From Actinomycetota bacterium (GTDB lineage: Bacteria > Actinomycetota > CADDZG01 > WHSQ01), in assembly GCA_016781115.1 (NCBI GenBank), contig JADDQX010000003.1, positions 4,675-38,456 on the forward strand: DNA of 33,782 nt, written 5' to 3'. Below the pieces are notes generated by a model. That model ran no database searches. It had not been told where the DNA came from and saw only the letters and a program-made list of their open reading frames with translations. Each line of letters starts with the position of its first letter. Positions within the stretch are counted from its first letter, which is position 1. Below, piece by piece: positions 1 to 8,207 of this stretch. Both the position numbers and the translations under genes were made by a program.

Positions 1-51
1 GCGCGTCTCTGCTGGCTCGCCGGAGCCTTGTTGCTCCTCCGCAGGCGCTGA
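1..51 (+). CDS. C-terminal end of an unidentified membrane protein (partial)
   Basis: An open frame runs from the window edge to a TGA at 49-51. It encodes 16 residues, mostly hydrophobic (LCWLAGALLLL) and ending in three arginines, as expected for the last membrane helix of a protein with a cytoplasmic tail. Its stop overlaps the next start codon as ATGA, a common sign of translational coupling. In related actinobacteria SteA-like or other envelope genes sit upstream of pyrG, but too little is visible here to name the protein. Confidence 0.45.
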   Translation, partial: ARLCWLAGALLLLRRR

Positions 52-791
52 TGCGGACGAATGTCGACGGACGTGACGTTCCCGCGGTGCTGGGGGTGCC
101 GTTGGCGCTTGCGTCCTTGATCGCGCTGGCGTCGCTCGCTCTCGCCGCGGCCCTCGGTTGGCGCCCGGCTCGAACCGGAGAGACCGGGCTCGCCATCCTG
201 ATCGTGTTTGCGGTCCTTGCTGCGGCAGGTGCATCTGATGACCTGCGCGGGGACGAGACCGATCGAGGCTTCGCGGGCCACGTCAGCGCATTGCGGCGAG
301 GCCGCGTCACCGGCGGGGTCCTGAAGATCGTTGCCGGCGCGGTCTCCGGCATCGGAGCGGGCTTGCTCCTGTTCGAGGGCGATCTTGCAGCTGCCACCGC
401 CACCGCCCTTCTGGTTGCGCTCGGGGCGAACACGATCAACCTGTTCGACCGCGCCCCGGGCAGAGCGGGGAAGCTGGTGCTGGTGCTCGTGCTCCCGCTC
501 ATGGCGTTCGGCGACGTCCGCTGGGGGATCGGTGCTGCGGGAGCTATCGGTGCGCTGCTCGCGTGTCTTCCCCTGGACCTGGACGAGCGAGCGATGCTCG
601 GCGACGCCGGCGCGAATCCGCTCGGGGGGGTTGCGGGGCTAGGTCTCGCTCTGTCTCTTTCCGCGTCCGGCCGGTGGGTCGCCGTCCTCGTCCTCGTGGC
701 GGTCAATGCCGCGTCGGAGAGGTGGTCTTTCTCGCACGCGATCCGAACCACGCCGTGGCTCCATGCGCTCGACCGGATCGGCCGGAAATGA
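51..791 (+). CDS. MraY/WecA-like (glycosyltransferase family 4-type) integral membrane protein
   Basis: The 246-residue protein is very hydrophobic, with about seven or eight predicted membrane segments. Three polar loops resemble the polyprenyl-phosphate HexNAc-1-phosphate transferase family: SDDLRGD near residue 62 (family DDxxG), NTINLFDRAPGR near 127 (family NxxNLxDGxDG) and LGDAGANPLGG near 182 (family GDxGAxxLG). The second loop is altered from DGxDG to DRAPG and the protein is shorter than MraY (about 360 residues), so the substrate is unclear. A role in moving a sugar phosphate to a lipid carrier, or a non-catalytic envelope role, is inference. The ATG overlaps the upstream stop by 4 bp. 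About 150 bp separate it from pyrG. Confidence 0.6.
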   Translation: MRTNVDGRDVPAVLGVPLALASLIALASLALAAALGWRPARTGETGLAILIVFAVLAAAGASDDLRGDETDRGFAGHVSALRRGRVTGGVLKIVAGAVSGIGAGLLLFEGDLAAATATALLVALGANTINLFDRAPGRAGKLVLVLVLPLMAFGDVRWGIGAAGAIGALLACLPLDLDERAMLGDAGANPLGGVAGLGLALSLSASGRWVAVLVLVAVNAASERWSFSHAIRTTPWLHALDRIGRK

Positions 792-940
792 GACGGGTGC
801 TCTTGCGCGCGTGCTAGCTTGGGACGACTTCCCCCCGAAGCCCGCCGGCCGGTCCGGCTTGTATGGGCGTTTTAGGGGGTCGTCACCGTCGTTCGGCCAG
901 CAGGATCCGCGATAGAGGGTCCAAGGGAGGGATGGGACAG

Positions 941-2581
941 GTGGCGAAGCACGTTTTCGTGACGGGTGGCGTGGTCTCCAGTCTGGGCAAGGGGCTGACG
1001 GCCGCCTCTCTGGGGCGTCTCCTCAAGGAACGCGGTCTGCGCGTGATGATGCAGAAGCTAGACCCCTACATCAACGTCGACCCGGGCACGATGAACCCCT
1101 TCCAACACGGGGAGGTGTTCGTCACCGAGGACGGCGGCGAGACCGACCTCGACCTCGGCCACTACGAGCGCTTCATCGACGAGAACCTCTTTCGGGCCTC
1201 CAACGTGACCACCGGTGCCATCTACTCGAACGTGATCGCGAAGGAGCGCCGAGGTGATTTCCTCGGCGACACGGTCCAGGTCATCCCTCACATCACGAAC
1301 GCGATCAAGGAGCGGATCCGGTCGCTGGGGGAGGACTCGGGCGCGGATGTCTTGATCACCGAGATCGGCGGGACCGTGGGCGACATCGAGTCGCTGCCGT
1401 TCCTGGAGGCGATCCGCCAGTTGCGGACGGAGCTGGGGCGCGACGACACCTGCTACATCCACGTGACGTTGGTCCCGTGGATGGGCCCTGCCGAAGAGCT
1501 GAAGACGAAGCCGACACAGCACTCCGTCAGGGAGCTCCGCAGCATCGGTATCCACCCCGACGCCATCGTGTGCCGCTCGGACCGCCCTATCAACCCCGGT
1601 CTGAAGCGGAAGATCTCGTTGCTCTGCGACGTGCCTACGGACGCGATCGTGTCTGCGGTCGACTCCAACAACATCTACGAGATCCCGCTGGTGATGCAGG
1701 CAGAGGGGCTCGACCAGATCGTGGTGGATCGACTGCGCCTGGAGGTGCAAGGCGAACCGGATATGTCGCGGTGGCGTCAGCTGGTCTCCAGGATCGACTC
1801 GGCGACGGACTCGGTCCGGATCGGCATCATCGGCAAGTACGTCACGCTCCCGGACGCCTATCTGTCGGTGGTGGAGAGCCTCAAGCACGCCGGATTCGCT
1901 CACAACGCGAACGTGGAGATCTCGTGGATCGCCGCGGACGACCTCGAGACCGCGGACCTGCATGCGGCACTGGGGGAGCTAGACGGGATCTTGGTGCCGG
2001 GAGGCTTTGGCGTGCGCGGGATCGAAGGGAAGATCCAGGCCGTACGTTATGCGCGTGAGAACGGGATCCCCTTCTTCGGGATCTGCCTCGGGCTTCAGTG
2101 CGCGGTGATCGACTTCGCACGCGCCATCGCGGGTCTGGACGCGGCCAACTCGTCGGAGTTCGACGCCACGACCCGCTTCCCGGTCGTCGACATCCTGGTG
2201 GGCCAGGACCTAGACCGGATGGGCGGGACGATGCGCCTCGGCGCCTACCCCTGCAAGTTGAAGCCGGGGTCGAAGGCCGCGATCGCCTACGGCACGGAGC
2301 TGGTCTACGAGCGGCACCGGCACAGATACGAGGTGAACCCTCGGCTCAGGCGGAAGCTCGAAGACGCGGGGCTGGTGTGCTCGGGCGAGTCTCCCGACGG
2401 GACCCTGGTCGAGATCGTCGAGCTCGCGGATCACCCCTGGTTCGTGGCGGGGCAGTTCCACCCCGAGTTCAAGAGCCGTCCCGACCGGGCCCACCCCTTG
2501 TTCCGCGATTTCGTGGGGGCCGCGATGGCGGCTCGTTCCTCGGATGTCGCCGTCGAAGAGGCCGCTCCGGTCTCGTCGTAA
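941..2581 (+). CDS. pyrG: CTP synthase
   Basis: The enzyme converts UTP, ATP and glutamine to CTP in the cytoplasm. The N-terminal synthetase domain opens with KHVFVTGGVVSSLGKG, the family's P-loop region. The C-terminal class I glutamine amidotransferase domain carries the oxyanion glycine loop (LVPGGFGVRG), the nucleophile motif FGICLGLQ (Cys) and the His-Glu pair in GQFHPEFKS. I chose GTG 941 because GGGAGG lies 10 nt upstream and the protein then starts VAKHVFVTGG, as in other PyrG proteins, giving 546 residues (family about 545). An in-frame ATG at 932 is only 1 nt from that ribosome site and is less likely. The gene is followed 24 bp later by ald. Confidence 0.97.
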   Translation: MAKHVFVTGGVVSSLGKGLTAASLGRLLKERGLRVMMQKLDPYINVDPGTMNPFQHGEVFVTEDGGETDLDLGHYERFIDENLFRASNVTTGAIYSNVIAKERRGDFLGDTVQVIPHITNAIKERIRSLGEDSGADVLITEIGGTVGDIESLPFLEAIRQLRTELGRDDTCYIHVTLVPWMGPAEELKTKPTQHSVRELRSIGIHPDAIVCRSDRPINPGLKRKISLLCDVPTDAIVSAVDSNNIYEIPLVMQAEGLDQIVVDRLRLEVQGEPDMSRWRQLVSRIDSATDSVRIGIIGKYVTLPDAYLSVVESLKHAGFAHNANVEISWIAADDLETADLHAALGELDGILVPGGFGVRGIEGKIQAVRYARENGIPFFGICLGLQCAVIDFARAIAGLDAANSSEFDATTRFPVVDILVGQDLDRMGGTMRLGAYPCKLKPGSKAAIAYGTELVYERHRHRYEVNPRLRRKLEDAGLVCSGESPDGTLVEIVELADHPWFVAGQFHPEFKSRPDRAHPLFRDFVGAAMAARSSDVAVEEAAPVSS

Positions 2582-2605
2582 GCGAACCGTCTAAGGTCTA
2601 GCGTC

Positions 2606-3718
2606 ATGAGGGTCGGGGTCCCGCGCGAGCTGAAGGACAACGAGTACCGCGTCGCGATCACTCCGGCGGGCGTGAGAGAGCTGGTCGTCTCCGGGCACAG
2701 CGTCATCATCGAGCGCAACGCCGGTGCGGGCTCCAGCATCCCCGATACCGACTTCGAGCGAGCCGGCGCCTCCATCGTGCCGGACGCAGACACGGTGTTC
2801 TCCGAGGCCGACATGGTCCTCAAGGTCAAGGAGCCGATACCGGAGGAGTTCCACCGCCTGCGCGAGGGCCTCATCTTGTTCACGTACCTGCATCTCGCGG
2901 CGAGTGAGCCGGTGACGCGCGCCCTGATGGAGTCCGGCGCCGCCGGGGTCGCGTACGAGACCGTCGAGTTGCCGGATCGCTCGCTTCCGCTGCTGGCGCC
3001 GATGAGCGAGGTCGCCGGACGCATGGCGCCACAGGCCGGAGCCAAGCTGTTGGAGAGGGAGCATGGGGGCCGGGGGGTTCTGCTCGGCGGCGTCTCCGGC
3101 GTCCGGCCCGGCCGTGTCGTCGTGATCGGCGCCGGGATGTCGGGCATGAACGCGGCCTGGATCGCGCAGGGGATGGAGGCCGAGGTCGTCATCCTCGACA
3201 AGAACATCAACAAGCTGCGCGACGTCGACCGGATCCACCAGGGCAAGATCCTCACCCTCGCGTCGAACCGGCTAGCGGTGGAAGAGGTGGTGACCGACGC
3301 AGACCTCGTCATCGGGGCCGTGCTGGTGCCGGGCGCCGTTGCGCCGACGGTCGTAACGGAAGACATCATCAAGGAGATGAAGCCCGGGTCGGTCGTCGTC
3401 GACATCTCGATCGACCAGGGGGGCTGCTTCGAGACGTCGCATATGACGACCCATTCCGATCCCACCTACGTCGTCCACGACGTGGTGCATTACTGCGTGG
3501 GCAACATGCCCGGCGCCGTTCCCCACACCTCTACCTACGCACTGACGAACGCGACCTTGCCCTACGTCGTCGCGCTTGCCGATCATGGCCTGGCCGACGC
3601 GGTCCGTCGCGATCCCGCGCTGGCGAAAGGCGTCAACGTGCTCGGTGGCCAGATCGTCTACGAGCCCGTCGCCGAAGCGCACGGGCTCCCGTGGACGGCT
3701 CTCCACTCTCTTATCTAG
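2606..3718 (+). CDS. ald: Alanine dehydrogenase (NAD-dependent)
   Basis: It catalyses the reversible oxidative deamination of L-alanine to pyruvate and ammonia. The 370 residues match the family length. It begins MRVGVPRELKDNEYRVAITP, with the substrate-binding Arg15; it has the KVKEP lysine near 74, the catalytic His in YLHLA near 95, a Rossmann loop GAGMSGMNAA near 175 and the DISIDQGG aspartate near 268. The dinucleotide loop reads GAGMSG where many homologues have GGGVVG, but the GxGxxG pattern is kept. AAGG lies about 10 nt before the ATG. Its position between pyrG and xerD differs from mycobacteria, where ald is elsewhere. Confidence 0.95.
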   Translation: MRVGVPRELKDNEYRVAITPAGVRELVVSGHSVIIERNAGAGSSIPDTDFERAGASIVPDADTVFSEADMVLKVKEPIPEEFHRLREGLILFTYLHLAASEPVTRALMESGAAGVAYETVELPDRSLPLLAPMSEVAGRMAPQAGAKLLEREHGGRGVLLGGVSGVRPGRVVVIGAGMSGMNAAWIAQGMEAEVVILDKNINKLRDVDRIHQGKILTLASNRLAVEEVVTDADLVIGAVLVPGAVAPTVVTEDIIKEMKPGSVVVDISIDQGGCFETSHMTTHSDPTYVVHDVVHYCVGNMPGAVPHTSTYALTNATLPYVVALADHGLADAVRRDPALAKGVNVLGGQIVYEPVAEAHGLPWTALHSLI

Positions 3719-3728
3719 CCGGCCTCGT

Positions 3729-4655
3729 ATGGAAGTCGAGGCCGCGTCGCGGTGGGTGGATGAGTTCCTCACCTACCTGCGGTTCGAGAAAGGCCTTGCC
3801 GACAACACCATCGCCGCCTACCGCCGCGATCTAGCGGTATGGCAGAGGTTCTGCGATGAGCGCGGTATCGAGGCCGATGCGGCCTCGGCCGAAGACCTCA
3901 CCGGCTACCTCGAGTATCTGAGGCGCCCGAACGCGCTCGGATCTGCCTACAGCGCCTCGTCGGTCGCTCGCATGTTGGTGTCGCTGAAGTCATTCCATAG
4001 GTTCCTCGTGCGCGAGGGCCGCTCCCGATCGGATCCCACCGCGCGCGTGGGGACGCCGAAGCGGCCGCGGTCGCTTCCGAAGGCGATCGCTCTCGACGAG
4101 GTCGAGCGACTCCTCTCTCTTCCCCACAGCGAAGGTCTGGGGCGACGCGACCGAGCCATCCTCGAGTGTCTGTACGGGGCCGGCCTACGGATCTCTGAGC
4201 TGGTCAATCTCGATGTGGACGACATCGACCTAGATGAAGGTTCGATCCTCATCCGCGGCGGCAAGGGAGGTAAGTCTCGGCGCGTTCCGGTCGGGCGCGC
4301 GGCGCGCTCCGCTACCGGCAATTACCTCACCACCGTGCGGCCGGGGCTGGCGCGCAAAGCTCCTTCACCGGGCGCGGCGCTCTTCTTGAACGCTCGGGGC
4401 GGGAGGCTCAGCCGGCAGGGTTGTTGGAAGATCCTGAGGCGCTACGCTCTGCTGGCAGGCATGGAGGATCGCCTATCGCCGCACACCCTGCGTCACTCGT
4501 TCGCGACCCACATGCTCGACGCGGGGGCGGACATCAGAGTGGTGCAGGACCTGCTCGGCCACGCGAGCCTCGCAACGACTCAGGTCTACACGTTGGTCAG
4601 CGACTCGAAAGTGCGGGAGGTCTACTACTCCTCGCACCCTCGGGCTCGAACCTGA
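3729..4655 (+). CDS. xerD: Tyrosine recombinase XerD-type (chromosome dimer resolution)
   Basis: This is a 308-residue site-specific recombinase with an N-terminal SAM-like core-binding domain (about 1-95) and a C-terminal catalytic domain. Catalytic residues are visible: Arg in GAGLRISEL, Lys in GGKGGKSR, the HTLRH box, His in LLGHASLATTQ and the nucleophile Tyr in QVYTL (about residue 287). Length and setting (pyrG/scpAB region, no integrase cargo) fit the housekeeping XerC/XerD family that resolves chromosome dimers at dif. The ATG at 3729 gives a usual XerD N-terminus but has no clear ribosome site. It starts 10 bp after ald. Confidence 0.92.
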   Translation: MEVEAASRWVDEFLTYLRFEKGLADNTIAAYRRDLAVWQRFCDERGIEADAASAEDLTGYLEYLRRPNALGSAYSASSVARMLVSLKSFHRFLVREGRSRSDPTARVGTPKRPRSLPKAIALDEVERLLSLPHSEGLGRRDRAILECLYGAGLRISELVNLDVDDIDLDEGSILIRGGKGGKSRRVPVGRAARSATGNYLTTVRPGLARKAPSPGAALFLNARGGRLSRQGCWKILRRYALLAGMEDRLSPHTLRHSFATHMLDAGADIRVVQDLLGHASLATTQVYTLVSDSKVREVYYSSHPRART

Positions 4656-4678
4656 ACCTACGCACGAGGGGGACATAG

Positions 4679-5029
4679 ATGGATCAGGATTTGTTGGATT
4701 CGGCACGGGCGCGTCTGGAGGCCGAGAAAGAAGCGGTGGACAGGCAGCTTCTCGATCACGGCGTGGCGCTGGAGGGGGACGAGAACATCCTCGTCGAGGG
4801 TCATGAAGGATTCGCGGACTCGGCTCAAGTCACCGCCGAACGCTCGCAGGAGATCACGCTGGTGGAGCAGATGAGGAGCCGGCGAGCCGACATCATCGCC
4901 GCGTTGCAGAAGGTCGACGAAGGAACGTATGGGACCTGCGACCGCTGCGGCAGGGAGATCCCCGCAGAGCGGTTGGAGGCGGTCCCGACCGCGGCCCGGT
5001 GCGTGGAGTGCAAGCAGAAGGCGGGTTGA
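4679..5029 (+). CDS. DksA/TraR-family zinc-finger protein
   Basis: The 116-residue protein has a charged, helical N-terminal half (about 1-80) and a C-terminal four-cysteine zinc finger: CDRC near residue 83 and CVEC near 109. This is the layout of DksA/TraR-type proteins, some of which bind the RNA polymerase secondary channel. The coiled-coil tip acidic residues characteristic of true DksA (DxxDxA) are not evident, so it is probably one of the short actinobacterial relatives (RbpA and CarD do the main job in that phylum). GAGGGGG precedes the ATG by about 6 nt, and the ATG is directly preceded by TAG. Its stop overlaps the proposed deoB start as TTGA. Confidence 0.85.
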   Translation: MDQDLLDSARARLEAEKEAVDRQLLDHGVALEGDENILVEGHEGFADSAQVTAERSQEITLVEQMRSRRADIIAALQKVDEGTYGTCDRCGREIPAERLEAVPTAARCVECKQKAG

Positions 5030-6222
5030 CACCGTCCGTGTCCGCCGGTTCCTTCCGCACCGTCGCCGTCGTGGTCCTGGACTCGGTGGGGATCGGCGGA
5101 GCACCCGATGCCGCGGAGTTCGGGGACGAGGCTTCCGCGACCCTGCCGCACGTGGCCGAGGCTGTCGGCGGCCTGGAGCTCCCCAACCTGGCCCGTCTCG
5201 GGCTCGGCAACATCGTCGATATCCGCGGCGTTGCTCCAACGGATAGTCCCGACGGCTGTTTCGGCTCGATGATCGAGCGGTCACCCGGCAAGGACACCAC
5301 GACGGGTCACTGGGAGATCGCGGGTGTGATCCTGGACCAGCCCTTCCCAACCTACCCGGAGGGTTTCCCGCGCGAGGTGATGGACGCTTTCGAGGGGGCC
5401 GCGGGTAGTCCGTCGCTCGGCAACGTCGCGGCGTCGGGCACGGAGATCATCGAGCGGCTGGGCGAGGAGCACCTGCGCACGGGCTATCCCATCGTCTACA
5501 CATCGGCCGACAGCGTGTTCCAGATCGCGGCGCACGTTGACGTGATCCCGCTGGAGAGGTTGTACGAGCTGTGCCGGCTCGCCCGCGAGATCATGAGAGG
5601 GCCGCACGAGGTGGGGCGGGTGATCGCGAGGCCGTTCCGGGGGCGGCCCGGCGCGTTCCAGCGGACGCCCGATCGCCATGACTTCTCCGTGCTGCCACCT
5701 CGCAAGACCGTGTTGGACGAGATCTCGGCGGCGGGTCACGAGGTACGCGGGATAGGCAAGATCTCCGACATCTTCGCGGGGCGCGGCGTCACCTCGTCGA
5801 GACCGACCCGCTCCAACGTGGAGGGGATCGCGGCGGTGGCGGAGGAGGTGGCGGCGCCGAGGAGCGGCCTGGTGTTCGCGAACCTGGTCGATTTCGACCA
5901 GTCCTTCGGACACCGCAACGATCCGCGCGGGTACGCGCAGGCACTCGCAGAGTTCGACGGGGGCCTTCCTCGGATCCTCGCGGCGCTCGGCCCCGACGAC
6001 GTCTTGCTGATCACGGCAGACCACGGCAACGACCCGACCACGCCGTCGACGGATCACTCGCGCGAGAGGGTCCCGCTGCTGGCGGTCGGCCCTCGCCTGC
6101 GGCGCGGAGCGGAGGTGGGGGAGCGCTCCAGCTTCAGCGACCTGGGTGCGACGGTGGCGGAGCTGCTGGGGGTTGCGACGACCACTCCCGGCGCATCTTT
6201 CGCACCCCTGTTGGTTCCCTGA
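5026..6222 (+). CDS. deoB: Phosphopentomutase
   Basis: It interconverts (deoxy)ribose 1-phosphate and 5-phosphate in nucleoside salvage. It belongs to the alkaline phosphatase superfamily. Metal and phosphate ligands are visible in VVLDSVGIGGAPD near the N-terminus, GKDTTTGHWE (phospho-threonine region), NLVDFDQSFGHRND and TADHGNDPTTPSTDHSRE. Length is 398 residues, close to the family norm. The start is uncertain: TTG 5026 overlaps the dksA-like stop and has AGAAGG 4 nt upstream; GTG 5038 gives a slightly shorter protein but a 16-nt gap to the same site. A GC hairpin follows the stop. Confidence 0.93.
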   Translation: MTPSVSAGSFRTVAVVVLDSVGIGGAPDAAEFGDEASATLPHVAEAVGGLELPNLARLGLGNIVDIRGVAPTDSPDGCFGSMIERSPGKDTTTGHWEIAGVILDQPFPTYPEGFPREVMDAFEGAAGSPSLGNVAASGTEIIERLGEEHLRTGYPIVYTSADSVFQIAAHVDVIPLERLYELCRLAREIMRGPHEVGRVIARPFRGRPGAFQRTPDRHDFSVLPPRKTVLDEISAAGHEVRGIGKISDIFAGRGVTSSRPTRSNVEGIAAVAEEVAAPRSGLVFANLVDFDQSFGHRNDPRGYAQALAEFDGGLPRILAALGPDDVLLITADHGNDPTTPSTDHSRERVPLLAVGPRLRRGAEVGERSSFSDLGATVAELLGVATTTPGASFAPLLVP

Positions 6223-6231
6223 ACCTTCTCT

Positions 6232-6250
6232 CGCCCCCTCCCTCGGGGCG
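6232..6250 (+). terminator. GC-rich stem-loop after deoB, possible terminator
   Basis: CGCCCC and GGGGCG form a perfect 6-bp stem around a 7-nt loop, 9 bp after the deoB stop. There is no T-run, so intrinsic termination is only possible, not shown. It sits at the likely end of the pyrG-deoB operon and before the parA leader. Confidence 0.4.
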
Positions 6251-6365
6251 TGCGGTTGCTCGTGCCGGCCACTCGCTAGCGGGCCGACGAGCGAAGCTGT
6301 GCGCACCCACGAACCCACTCCGCCACCGCGTCCGCGCCCGCAGCGCAGGTCGCGAAGACTTCTTC

Positions 6366-6394
6366 TTGTGTCGCCTCCGGCGCGCATGTAACGT
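6366..6394 (+). promoter_or_regulatory. Weak candidate promoter for parA
   Basis: TTGTGT (6366-6371) and TAACGT (6389-6394) are separated by 17 bp, an acceptable sigma-70-like layout with an actinobacterial TANNNT -10. The parA ATG lies 55 bp downstream, and the palindrome at 6411-6422 falls between the two. The match is modest. Confidence 0.3.
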
Positions 6395-6410
6395 CCGAGG
6401 CACCTGACAA

Positions 6411-6422
6411 CTTGTAGACAAA
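6411..6422 (+). promoter_or_regulatory. TTGTCGACAA-family palindrome upstream of parA
   Basis: The site reads CTTGTAGACAAA, one change from the family form CTTGTCGACAAA found at 14370. It lies 26 bp before the parA ATG. It is proposed as an operator or DNA-binding site; the binding protein is unknown. Confidence 0.4.
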
Positions 6423-6448
6423 TTCCCTTAGACACACGCGGAGGCAGG

Positions 6449-7351
6449 ATGGAAGAACGACTCCTGACAGAGCAGCGAGACGGTGACCGTGTCGCAGCGG
6501 AAACGGGGTCCTCGGCCGACGAGGCCGGCGTAGCGGCGCCCCGCTTCGGACCGGGGCCGCGCCAGGGGCGCATCATCGCCATGGCGAACCAGAAGGGTGG
6601 CGTGGGCAAGACCACCACGACCATCAGCCTCGGGGCCGCGCTCGCCGAGCTGGGCCAAAACGTCCTGCTGGTGGACTTCGATCCCCAGGGAGGGTGCGCT
6701 CTCGGACTTGGGATAGAGCCCGCGGCTCTGGACCTCTCCGTCTACAACGCGCTCCTCGACCGGTCCTGCGCCGTCGAGGACGTCGTTTTGAAGACGTCGG
6801 TTCCCAACCTCGAGCTACTGCCGTCGAACATCGACCTGTCCGCGGCGGAGCTGATGCTGGTGCAGGAGGTGGCGCGGGAGCAGACCTTGATGCGCGTGCT
6901 TGCTCCTCTAAGGGTGAAGTATGACTTCATCCTTATAGATTGTCCGCCCTCGCTTGGCCTCCTGACGATCAACGCGCTCACGGCCGCCGACGGCGTCATC
7001 GTTCCGCTCGAGTGCGAGTACTACGCGCTCCGCGGGATGGGTCTGTTGATGGATTCGATCGAGCGGATCCGCGAGCGGCTGAACCCTCGACTTCAGATCG
7101 ATGGGATCCTGGCGACCATGTTCGACAACAGGACCGTCCACAGCAGAGAGGTCCTGGAGCGGGTCGAGCAGGCCTTCGGGCAGTGGATCTTCGACACCAA
7201 GATCCGCAAGACGATCCGGTTCGCCGAGGCTCCGGTGGCGGGGGAGCCGATCTTGACCTACGCGCCCACCTCGACTGGTGCGGTCGCCTATCGAAAGCTA
7301 GCCATGGAGGTGATCAGCCGTGTCTCGTCGCGCGAGCCTGCCCGGAGCTGA
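6449..7351 (+). CDS. parA: ParA/Soj-family partition ATPase
   Basis: The 300-residue protein has a deviant Walker A motif (KGGVGKTTT, near residue 50), the VDFDPQGG switch region and a Walker B-type FILIDCPPSLGLLTINAL. It therefore belongs to the ParA/MinD superfamily, which uses ATP-dependent DNA binding to position DNA. An extension of about 40 residues, rich in charged residues, precedes the first strand (RIIAMANQKGG). Start is ATG 6449, with GGAGG 6 nt upstream. In mycobacteria the ParA next to scpA (Rv1708) has no adjacent ParB; here the following overlapping gene encodes a ribbon-helix-helix protein that may be its partner. Function in segregation is inferred from family and from the nearby scpAB. 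Confidence 0.9.
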   Translation: MEERLLTEQRDGDRVAAETGSSADEAGVAAPRFGPGPRQGRIIAMANQKGGVGKTTTTISLGAALAELGQNVLLVDFDPQGGCALGLGIEPAALDLSVYNALLDRSCAVEDVVLKTSVPNLELLPSNIDLSAAELMLVQEVAREQTLMRVLAPLRVKYDFILIDCPPSLGLLTINALTAADGVIVPLECEYYALRGMGLLMDSIERIRERLNPRLQIDGILATMFDNRTVHSREVLERVEQAFGQWIFDTKIRKTIRFAEAPVAGEPILTYAPTSTGAVAYRKLAMEVISRVSSREPARS

Positions 7352-7685
7352 GGAGCTCTTCCGCAGAACATCAGCGGACCGTGGTCGTCCCGAACCAGAC
7401 GAGAGACCACAAGAAGCTAAGTCGACAAAGCTACAAGTAGCTGCTCCAGAGGCTCCCGAGGCGCCTGCACCCGCGCGCCGAGGTCCACGGCACGACGAGA
7501 AGATCACGTTCTACTGCACGAGCGAGGATCTGATGGGGCTCGAGCGGGCTCGGCTGAAGCTACGGGCCGAGCACGGCATCGCGGCCGATCGCGGCAAGAT
7601 CGTCCGCGCGGCGCTCGCCTACGTCCTCGAGGACTTCGACGCTCGCGCTGACGATTCGATCCTGCTGCGTCGCCTCAGCGACTAG
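7320..7685 (+). CDS. Small ribbon-helix-helix DNA-binding protein, possible ParA partner
   Basis: The 121-residue protein overlaps the end of parA by 32 bp; GTG 7320 has GGAGGTGA about 5 nt upstream, which supports this start. Residues 1-55 are polar and proline/alanine-rich and look disordered. Residues about 60-110 show the pattern strand (KITFYC), helix (TSEDLMGLERARLKLRAEHG), helix (DRGKIVRAALAYVLEDF), as expected for a ribbon-helix-helix (CopG/MetJ-like) dimer that inserts a beta-strand into DNA. Plasmid partition systems of type Ib pair a ParA with such a protein. That analogy, and any binding to the repeats downstream, is inference. The disordered region also contains one copy of the TCGACAAAG motif. 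Confidence 0.65.
   Translation: MSRRASLPGAEELFRRTSADRGRPEPDERPQEAKSTKLQVAAPEAPEAPAPARRGPRHDEKITFYCTSEDLMGLERARLKLRAEHGIAADRGKIVRAALAYVLEDFDARADDSILLRRLSD
7419..7430 (+). promoter_or_regulatory. TTGTCGACAA-family half-conserved site inside the RHH gene
   Basis: AAGTCGACAAAG shares GTCGACAAAG with the site before aroA. It is followed at once by a perfect inverted repeat, AGCTAC-AA-GTAGCT (7429-7442). It is the only family member clearly within a coding region, in the part encoding a low-complexity linker. Confidence 0.3.
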
Positions 7686-7726
7686 CCGTAAGCGTAAATC
7701 TGTAGTTAAGCGATAGCTTCACTCTT

Positions 7727-7744
7727 CGCGCCGCTAAGGGCGCG
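7727..7744 (+). terminator. Stem-loop 1 after the RHH gene
   Basis: CGCGCC and GGCGCG form a perfect 6-bp stem with a 6-nt loop. It is directly followed by stem-loop 2. It may help end parA operon transcription, though no T-run follows. Confidence 0.4.
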
Positions 7745-7762
7745 CGTCGGCGAGATCCGACG
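7745..7762 (+). terminator. Stem-loop 2 after the RHH gene
   Basis: CGTCGG and CCGACG form a perfect 6-bp stem with a 6-nt loop. It has the same size as stem-loop 1 and abuts it without a spacer. Confidence 0.35.
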
Positions 7763-7773
7763 ATCAACCTGCG

Positions 7774-7791
7774 CGGAGGAGTGTTCCTCCG
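7774..7791 (+). repeat. Stem-loop 3 after the RHH gene
   Basis: CGGAGGA and TCCTCCG form a perfect 7-bp stem with a 4-nt GTGT loop. A ribosome-binding-site-like GGAGGA lies in the stem, but no open frame follows. Confidence 0.4.
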
Positions 7792-7851
7792 TACCCGCTT
7801 CGAGCCTCGAGCAGGCGCCGGCGGCGGAGCGGACGCGACCCGGCAGCACAG

Positions 7852-7891
7852 CGTCCACCACCCGATGAATCTGACCTCTTTGGGGTGGACG
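7852..7891 (+). repeat. Inverted repeat (stem-loop 4)
   Basis: CGTCCACC (7852-7859) and GGTGGACG (7884-7891) are perfect inverted copies separated by 24 nt. Together with stem-loops 1-3 it makes a structured 165-bp block. Confidence 0.35.
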
Positions 7892-8207
7892 GCCTCGCCT
7901 GACGATCTATAAGTTGACGAGTCTCTGAAGATAAATGGCGGAATCGACAGCCGCTTGCCCCCGTACGTGCAGCTGGAGAGGTACATGTACAAGAAGACTG
8001 GGCGACTTATAGATGTAAGGACATATAGATTTAGCTCCTAGTCCGCATTGGATCCGGCTGCCCGCCCTGCGCTTCTTCGAGCGAGGCAACCCCGAACACG
8101 GCCGCCCGGCCCTCGTCTAGGGCCGCAGCCGCCCCCCGGCACCGCCCTCGCGTCCCAGGGGGCGCAGCCCTCAGCGGCACCACCCTGGCAGTTCGATCCT
8201 GGCAGTA

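Noticed and set aside
3729..4655. Integrase of a mobile element
   Set aside because: The protein has XerD length and domain layout, the neighbours are core genes, and no attachment repeats or cargo are seen; the tRNA-Pro is 13 kb away with no duplicated end.
5281..6624. Long minus-strand open frame (447 codons) opposite deoB
   Set aside because: It mirrors a well-supported gene, has an Arg/Gly/His-rich shadow composition and no motif. Such mirror frames are common in GC-rich DNA; the 553-codon frame at 14980-16641 is rejected for the same reason.
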